Made by a program: the position numbers and the translations under genes. From contig JAEXBK010000114.1 in assembly GCA_023394035.1 (NCBI GenBank), positions 1 through 22,970 of the forward strand: 22,970 nt of DNA, read 5' to 3'. Positions 14,400 through 18,731 of this stretch are shown here, piece after piece; position 1 is the first letter of the stretch; each line of letters starts with the position of its first letter. A model generated the notes under the pieces. It worked only from the letters and a program-made list of their open reading frames with translations. It searched no databases and was not told the origin of the DNA. Source of the DNA: Bacillota bacterium (lineage in GTDB: Bacteria; Bacillota; Clostridia; Peptostreptococcales; Anaerovoracaceae).

Positions 14400-14964
14400 T
14401 GATACCTTCAAAAAATATGTTGCACCTATAATCGTTCTTGTAGCAATCTGTCTCGTAATATCGGGAGCGCTTGCTTTGACATACGGTGTCACAAAGCCGA
14501 TTATAGATCAGAGAGCAAAAGCAGATGCCGATGCTGCACGTCAGCTCCTTCTTCCTGACGCGGATGCCTTTACACCGTACGAAGGGGAGATGATTAAGAC
14601 TGATGACGGCAAAGTAAAGGTTGTCGAAGTTTATACAGCAGATAACGGATCAGGTATGGTAGTTACTGTTGAAACAAAATCCTTCGGGGGAGCTCTTACC
14701 GAAATGATAGGTATAGACAGCGAAGGAAATCTTACGGGAATAGTCGTTACAAAACACGCAGACACACCGGGTGTAGGAACGAAGGCTCAGACAAAAGAGC
14801 ATCTTGCGCAGTATAATGGACTCGGAGAGCTTACGGCTACAACAGCAAAGCAGGATACAACTATTCAGGCGGTTTCCGGCGCAACAGTTTCATCGAACGC
14901 CGTTCATTACGGCGTATACGAAGCCCTCGAGCAGTACAAGGCAATGAATGGAGGTGCTAAGTAA
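14389..14964 (+). CDS. rnfG: Rnf complex subunit RnfG
   Basis: Rnf subunit with one N-terminal membrane helix (about residues 9-31) and an extracytoplasmic FMN-binding domain, homologous to NqrC. FMN is attached covalently to the threonine of the motif SGATVSS near residue 164-170, normally by the flavin transferase ApbE, which is not encoded in this window. The domain also shows ETKSFGGALTEMIGID near 100 and HADTPGVGTK near 124, both typical. An in-frame ATG at 14371 is part of the ribosome site (GGAGGTG at 14373-14379), so the start at 14389, nine bases downstream, is preferred and gives 191 residues. The stop overlaps the rnfE start by one base. Confidence 0.96.
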   Translation: MKNNDTFKKYVAPIIVLVAICLVISGALALTYGVTKPIIDQRAKADADAARQLLLPDADAFTPYEGEMIKTDDGKVKVVEVYTADNGSGMVVTVETKSFGGALTEMIGIDSEGNLTGIVVTKHADTPGVGTKAQTKEHLAQYNGLGELTATTAKQDTTIQAVSGATVSSNAVHYGVYEALEQYKAMNGGAK

Positions 14965-15656
14965 TGGAAAACAAGAAAAGCAGACTTCAGATATTGACAA
15001 ACGGTATCATCAAGGAGAACCCGGTTCTCGTGCTTCTTCTCGGATGCTGTTCCGCTCTTGCAACAAGTTCGACCACACTTAACGGTCTCGGAATGGGCGT
15101 GGCATTTACGATAGTAATGGTGCTGTCAAATATCTTTATCTCGGTTTTGAGAAAAATAATTCCGGATAATGTAAGAATACCTTGCTTCATCGTTGTAATC
15201 GCAGGATTCGTAACAGTAGTACAGCTTCTTCTCAAGGCATATGTACCTGCACTTGACAAGTCGCTCGGTCTGTTCATTCCTCTTATCGTTGTAAACTGCA
15301 TCATCCTCGGTCGTGCCGAGATGTTTGCAAGCAAAAACGGTATCCTTGATTCAACTCTTGACGGAATAGGAATGGGAATAGGATATACTATCGTACTCGT
15401 AATCATGGGTATGTTCCGTGAATTCTTTGGAAGCGGATCATTGTTCGATATTCCTATTCTCGCAGGAAAGATCGAAGGTGTCGGTATCCTCAATCTTGCT
15501 CCTGGCGGATTCTTTACATTTGCAATCCTTGTTGCTCTTGTAAACTACATAACAAGAGACAAGTCGGTAAAACACAGAGACTTCGGTGAAGAGGATATGG
15601 CTATCATAGCTGATGCCAAAGCCGTTGCCGAAAAAACAGAAGAGAAAGGAGCGTAG
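14964..15656 (+). CDS. rnfE: Rnf complex subunit RnfE
   Basis: Integral membrane subunit homologous to NqrD, paired with RnfA to form the ion-translocating core. It has 230 residues and about six membrane helices. Conserved pieces are NPVLVLLLGCCSALATS near residue 18-34, whose Cys pair region is where the family's membrane [2Fe-2S] cluster is ligated, and VNCIILGRAEMFASKNG near 108-124. GGAGGTG lies seven bases before the ATG, and the ATG overlaps the rnfG stop. The C-terminus is a charged cytoplasmic tail (DFGEEDMAIIADAKAVAEKT) longer than the minimal fold. rnfA begins two bases after the stop. Confidence 0.97.
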   Translation: MENKKSRLQILTNGIIKENPVLVLLLGCCSALATSSTTLNGLGMGVAFTIVMVLSNIFISVLRKIIPDNVRIPCFIVVIAGFVTVVQLLLKAYVPALDKSLGLFIPLIVVNCIILGRAEMFASKNGILDSTLDGIGMGIGYTIVLVIMGMFREFFGSGSLFDIPILAGKIEGVGILNLAPGGFFTFAILVALVNYITRDKSVKHRDFGEEDMAIIADAKAVAEKTEEKGA

Positions 15657-15658
15657 TC

Positions 15659-16237
15659 ATGGGAATAGTTGCTATAATTATGAGCATGATCCTCGTTAAT
15701 AACTATGTTCTTGCTCAGTTCTTAGGTATTTGTCCGTTCCTCGGTGTTTCAAAGAAGCTTGATTCAGCAGTCGGAATGGGTGGTGCCGTAATATTCGTAA
15801 TGGTACTCGCTACTGCGGTAACATGGCCGATTCAGCAGATTCTCGATAAGTTTGATATAGCATATCTTCAGACTATCGTATTCATTCTCGTAATCGCAGC
15901 TCTTGTACAGCTCATCGAAATGATGCTCAAGAAATATATGCCTGCACTTTACAGCGCACTTGGCGTATATCTTCCGCTGATCACTACAAACTGTGCAGTA
16001 CTCGGTGTTTGTATCGCAAACATCGAAGCGGAATATAATTTCGTACAGTCGCTTGCAAATGCGTTTGGTGCAGCCGTAGGCTTCACATTGGCGCTTGTAA
16101 TCTTTGCAGGCATAAGAAGCACAAAGCTCGTCAACGAAGAAGGCGTACCGAAGCCATTTAGAGGAGTTCCTCTAACATTGCTTTCATCCGCCATCTTAAG
16201 CGTCAGCTTCATGGGCTTTAGCGGATTATTTTCCTAA
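15659..16237 (+). CDS. rnfA: Rnf complex subunit RnfA
   Basis: Integral membrane partner of RnfE, homologous to NqrE, with inverted topology relative to it. The 192-residue chain shows about six membrane helices. NNYVLAQFLGICPFLGVSKK near residues 9-28 and LITTNCAVLGVCIANIE near 106-122 are the family signatures; their cysteines lie in the half-helices that bind the membrane-embedded Fe-S cluster in Rnf/Nqr. AAGGAG precedes the start and overlaps the end of rnfE. A 15-base gap with AGGAGGAGG leads to rnfB. All expected elements are intact. Confidence 0.97.
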   Translation: MGIVAIIMSMILVNNYVLAQFLGICPFLGVSKKLDSAVGMGGAVIFVMVLATAVTWPIQQILDKFDIAYLQTIVFILVIAALVQLIEMMLKKYMPALYSALGVYLPLITTNCAVLGVCIANIEAEYNFVQSLANAFGAAVGFTLALVIFAGIRSTKLVNEEGVPKPFRGVPLTLLSSAILSVSFMGFSGLFS

Positions 16238-16252
16238 GGAGGAGGCGAGAAA

Positions 16253-17155
16253 ATGTTAAATGCAATATTATTAGTAGTAGCAGTCGGCGCAGCTTGCGGC
16301 GTTATGCTCTCAATCGCTTCCAAGGTTTTCTTTGTACCTGTAGACGAAACTGCAGCGGCTCTTCGTGAAGTGCTTCCGGGCGCTAACTGCGGCGGCTGCG
16401 GATTTGCAGGCTGTGATGACTATGCAAATTCGATGGCGGCAGACAGAAGCCTTGCCTGCAACAAGTGCCCTGTAGGCGGTGCTTCTGTAGCAGCAAAGCT
16501 CGCAGAGATACTCGGAGTAGAGGCAGGTTCGGCAGAGAAGCAGGTAGCTGTAGTTATGTGTAACGGCAACAAAGACGTTACGAAGTCACTTCTTCAGTAC
16601 GAAGGTCCTAAGTCATGTAAGGCTGCAAAGCAGCTTTTCGGCGGAAACAAGCTCTGTTCTTTCGGATGCCTCGGACTCGGAGACTGCGAAGAAGCATGTA
16701 ACTATGATTCGATAAGAGTTATAAACGGAGTAGCAAGGGTAGACAGAAACGCATGCGTAGCATGCGGAGCATGTGTGAACACCTGCCCACAGAAGCTTAT
16801 CAGGATTGCACCTGAAAAGAATCAGGTAATCTGCTTCTGCCACAACACTGACAAGGGCGGCGTTACAAGAAAAGCCTGCGAAGTCGGATGTATCGGCTGC
16901 AAAAAGTGTGAGACAACTTGCAAATTTGACGCTGTTCATGTAAATGACAACCTTGCGTTCATTGATCCTGAAAAGTGCAAGAACTGCGGAATGTGTGCTA
17001 AGGTATGCCCTACAGGCGCAATTCAGAACCTCAGGCTCAAGAAGAAAAAGGCAGCTGCCACTGAACCAAAGCCGGCTCCAAAAGCTGAGCCAAAGACTGA
17101 ACCTGTAGTTCAGCCTGTAGCTGAAGCACCTGCTGAAGAAACTGCAAACGCTTAA
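16253..17155 (+). CDS. rnfB: Rnf complex subunit RnfB, polyferredoxin
   Basis: Entry subunit of Rnf that takes electrons from reduced ferredoxin. An N-terminal membrane helix (residues 3-27) anchors a cytoplasmic Fe-S domain. The 4Fe-4S domain near 46-72 has Cys46, Cys49, Cys54 and CNKC. Several ferredoxin motifs follow: CSFGCLGLGDCEEAC, CVACGACVNTCP, a Cys-rich stretch around GCIGCKKCETTC, and CKNCGMCAKVCP. After the last cluster the protein ends in a Lys-rich run and a roughly 35-residue low-complexity tail of Ala, Pro, Glu, Lys and Thr (about 265-300), with no recognisable domain. AGGAGGAGG gives a very strong ribosome site. Being last, after rnfA, gives the order C-D-G-E-A-B seen in acetogens and clostridia. 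Confidence 0.98.
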   Translation: MLNAILLVVAVGAACGVMLSIASKVFFVPVDETAAALREVLPGANCGGCGFAGCDDYANSMAADRSLACNKCPVGGASVAAKLAEILGVEAGSAEKQVAVVMCNGNKDVTKSLLQYEGPKSCKAAKQLFGGNKLCSFGCLGLGDCEEACNYDSIRVINGVARVDRNACVACGACVNTCPQKLIRIAPEKNQVICFCHNTDKGGVTRKACEVGCIGCKKCETTCKFDAVHVNDNLAFIDPEKCKNCGMCAKVCPTGAIQNLRLKKKKAAATEPKPAPKAEPKTEPVVQPVAEAPAEETANA

Positions 17156-17247
17156 TCTGAAACCATCATACATATAAATATAATAGGCATGGTAGGTCTT
17201 TGATCCTATTTAAGGACAGAGAACCGTATTACTAAGTGTAACTATGA

Positions 17248-17274
17248 GCCGGGCGCGATATGTGCCCGGCTTTT
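17248..17274 (+). terminator. Rho-independent terminator of the rnf operon
   Basis: GCCGGGC (17248-17254) pairs with GCCCGGC (17264-17270), extended inward by two pairs including a G-U, followed by TTTT. It lies about 90 bases after rnfB. Confidence 0.85.
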
Positions 17275-17334
17275 GCAGCTTTAGGACTCCCATGCGGGGC
17301 TATTTTGCAGCTTTAGGACTCCCATGCGGGGCTA
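17271..17334. repeat. Perfect 32-bp tandem duplication
   Basis: Bases 17271-17302 and 17303-17334 are identical 32-mers, head to tail, beginning TTTTGCAGCTTTAGG and ending GCGGGGCTA. Each has a short CCC-ATGC-GGG inverted pair, and a T-run follows each unit. Two perfect copies with no spacer suggest a recent duplication. Confidence 0.95.
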
Positions 17335-17469
17335 TTTTTGTGGGTTAAGCGACTTCGCGATGCTGCGGTGTGGCTTACGGGAGGCGTGTCGATAAGGAAT
17401 GGATCACACCCGTCTGCAATCCGAAATTTTTTTGCAAAACAGGCTGTTTTTTGCAAAAAGCGACCGGTG
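17335..17469. other. Unassigned sequence, possible transposon remnant
   Basis: No intact gene. The frame starting TTG 17338 is open through here but shows no recognisable domain before the IS3-like segment. Repeated TTTTTTGCAAAA-like runs at 17427-17456 could be the frameshift region between orfA and orfB of an IS3 element, but this is weak. Confidence 0.35.
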
Positions 17470-17559
17470 ACAGCATTTGTGTTCATGTACCGTCATAGAT
17501 GTGAACACACAATAGCAAAGATGGCCAAGGTGCTTGGAGTATCAGAGAGCGGATACTAC
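17470..17559 (+). pseudogene. IS3-family transposase (orfB) N-terminal fragment
   Basis: The translated segment FMYRHRCEHTIAKMAKVLGV followed by SESGYY matches the N-terminal helix-turn-helix of IS3/IS150-type OrfB transposases, where the usual form is xxHRxExxVxxMCxVLGVSxSGYY. Nothing after SGYY matches a transposase: the integrase core with its DDE residues is gone and the frame stops at 17587. Upstream, a readable frame extends back to 17338 with no start near a ribosome site. Where the homology stops (17559), dispersed repeat copy B begins (17562). It is a dead fragment; the rest of the insertion sequence is not in this window. Confidence 0.7.
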
Positions 17560-17561
17560 AC

Positions 17562-17667
17562 CTCAAATATCTACAGAAATCTTCATTGACGGCAATTTCG
17601 TAGATATTTTTTGTTTTTTAGTGCATAAATAAAAAATATGCATTAAAAAAAGACTTTTGTCTACAGA
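17562..17667. repeat. Dispersed ~106-bp repeat, copy B
   Basis: Same layout as the copy at 9355-9460. Here the hairpin is nearly perfect: AAATATCTAC (17565-17574) plus GAAAT (17576-17580) pair with ATTTC (17595-17599) and GTAGATATTT (17600-17609), with one bulged A. A T-rich tract to 17619 follows, so it may terminate transcription on the plus strand. A second inverted pair, TGCATA with TATGCA, lies near 17622-17642. The unit ends at a third TCTAC (17660-17664). Confidence 0.75.
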
Positions 17668-17721
17668 AACGTGAGGAAGTACCGCTTTGATATAGCCTTG
17701 CTCTCCTTTGACATTACAAAA

Positions 17722-17763
17722 ACTAATCAAAAAGATGAAAAATATGCAGTTTACTAATCAAAA
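17722..17763. promoter_or_regulatory. Direct repeats over the small-protein promoter
   Basis: ACTAATCAAAA occurs at 17722-17732 and again at 17753-17763, 31 bp apart (three helical turns), with the second overlapping the proposed -35. This is the geometry of an activator or repressor binding site. The regulator cannot be named. Confidence 0.5.
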
Positions 17764-17777
17764 TGCTTGTGTATAAT
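17750..17777 (+). promoter_or_regulatory. Promoter of the 48-residue small protein
   Basis: TTTACT (17750-17755), a 16-bp spacer and a perfect TATAAT (17772-17777), placing the transcript start near 17784 and leaving a leader of about 50 bases. Confidence 0.65.
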
Positions 17778-17806
17778 AGAATTAACAAAGGATAATAAAA
17801 GAAACG

Positions 17807-17820
17807 GCCGAGAGTTCGGC
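17807..17820 (+). other. Leader hairpin next to the ribosome site
   Basis: GCCGA (17807-17811) and TCGGC (17816-17820) form a 5-bp stem with a GAGT loop that ends one base before AGGGGG. It may affect access to the ribosome site or stabilise the 5' end. Confidence 0.45.
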
Positions 17821-17833
17821 AGGGGGAAAGAAA

Positions 17834-17980
17834 ATGTTAACAATATTAAACAAAATTTTTGGAACAAAGAATATCAATGCTGACGAATCAGTAATTTCAA
17901 ATAACCTTCGTGCTGAAGGCGATTTCTGGATCAACGCAGCTCCACTGTATGTTGACCATGCCAGAACTAACATCAGATAA
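17834..17980 (+). CDS. Uncharacterised 48-residue small protein
   Basis: Short ORF with a very strong ribosome site (AGGGGG, 7-8 bases before ATG). The product begins MLTILNKIFGTKN, a short amphipathic segment, then an acidic middle and GDFWINAAPLYVDHARTNIR. It has no cysteine, no membrane helix and no family I recognise. It forms a self-contained unit: promoter at 17750-17777, leader hairpin, ORF and terminator at 18041-18070. That full set of signals is the main reason to believe the ORF is real; codon use is unremarkable. It could instead be a dual-function or purely regulatory RNA. Transposon debris lies just upstream and a copper operon downstream; no functional link to either is evident. 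Confidence 0.65.
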   Translation: MLTILNKIFGTKNINADESVISNNLRAEGDFWINAAPLYVDHARTNIR

Positions 17981-18040
17981 TTAAATATTAATCCATAAAA
18001 AGTCCAAACTAATAAGTTAAATCAGTATGTACCACCAAGC

Positions 18041-18070
18041 AAAACTGCCCGGCCACCACCGGGCGGTTTT
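18041..18070 (+). terminator. Rho-independent terminator of the small-protein unit
   Basis: AAAACTGCCCGG (18041-18052) pairs with CCGGGCGGTTTT (18059-18070) over 12 bp with one T-G wobble and a CCACCA loop. The T-run is short and is part of the stem, and the A-run on the other side means it could also work on the minus strand. Confidence 0.88.
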
Positions 18071-18131
18071 GTTATTATCTATCCGTGAGACGGTGATTGG
18101 CAAAGACGATTTTTTCTATGAATGTTTTAAC

Positions 18132-18148
18132 ATACCCCGGTGGGGTAT
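18132..18148 (+). promoter_or_regulatory. CsoR operator overlapping the cop promoter
   Basis: ATACCCC and GGGGTAT form a perfect palindrome around a 3-base GGT centre, matching the known CsoR-type operator TACCCnnnnGGGTA. The likely -10, TATATT (18146-18151), overlaps its right half; no good -35 is visible. The csoR start codon is 37 bases downstream, which indicates autoregulation by copper. Confidence 0.85.
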
Positions 18149-18185
18149 ATTTTCCATATAGAAATCAAGCAAAGAGGGGAGCACA

Positions 18186-18500
18186 ATGAAGGAGAACGAA
18201 AAAAGGTGCTGCGCATGCAGCAAGAGAAAAAAAGAAAGAAGCGGCGATGAATATAAGCTGCTTATGAATCGTCTGAACAGGATAGAAGGACAGATAAAGG
18301 GAGTGAAGTCGATGCTTGAGAATGACGCTTACTGTCCCGACATATTGATTCAGGTGTCGGCTATCAATGCAGCGCTTAACAGCTTCAACAAGATGCTTCT
18401 CACAAATCATATAGAATCCTGCGTCATTGATGATATTAAAGCAGATCGCGAAGGCACTGTCGAGGAGCTCGTGTCAGTGCTTCAGAAGCTGATGCGCTAA
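18186..18500 (+). CDS. csoR: CsoR-type copper-sensing repressor
   Basis: Cytoplasmic all-helical repressor that releases DNA on binding Cu(I). The family signature LMNRLNRIEGQIKGVKSMLE is at residues 26-45. The Cu(I) ligand set Cys-His-Cys is present as Cys50 (YCPDILIQ), His75 and Cys79 (NHIESC), and a tyrosine or glutamate second shell is plausible from DAYC. Length 104 residues. Unusual is an N-terminal addition with Cys8, Cys9 and Cys11 (RCCACSKRKKERS) before the first helix. AGAGGGGAG precedes the ATG. The operator directly upstream and the copA gene downstream make copper, rather than nickel or formaldehyde, the likely signal. Confidence 0.93.
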   Translation: MKENEKRCCACSKRKKERSGDEYKLLMNRLNRIEGQIKGVKSMLENDAYCPDILIQVSAINAALNSFNKMLLTNHIESCVIDDIKADREGTVEELVSVLQKLMR

Positions 18501-18524
18501 GCCTGTAAACGAAAGGAGAAATAT

Positions 18525-18731
18525 ATGGCAAAATATATAGTAATTGCGGCGCTTGTCGTGATTGTGTTCTTTGCACTGAAAGCGACGATAAAGAGCTTTA
18601 AGAACGGCGGCTGCTCGTGCGGCTCCGGAGGCTCATGCGGATCGGGATGCTCCTGCTCATGCTGCGGCAGCAAAGCACCGGAAGATGATAATCAAAACAA
18701 AGACAAGGAAGAGATAAATGGAACAGTATAG
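18525..18731 (+). CDS. Small Cys-rich single-pass membrane protein
   Basis: A 68-residue protein with one N-terminal membrane helix (residues 4-20, IVIAALVVIVFFALKA after MAKY), a basic turn (KSFKNG), then seven cysteines packed into residues 30-47 with Gly and Ser (GGCSCGSGGSCGSGCSCSCC), and an acidic tail. This is the layout of the FeoB-associated Cys-rich membrane protein family (PF12669), here placed in a copper operon. A role as a copper-binding peptide at the membrane is inferred from the neighbours. The tail after residue 50 (EDDNQNKDKEEINGTV) overlaps the copA start by 14 bases, so it is translationally coupled to copA. AAGGAG precedes the ATG. Confidence 0.82.
   Translation: MAKYIVIAALVVIVFFALKATIKSFKNGGCSCGSGGSCGSGCSCSCCGSKAPEDDNQNKDKEEINGTV

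Noticed and set aside
17271..17334. CRISPR-like array
   Set aside because: Only two units and no spacer between them; it is a tandem duplication.
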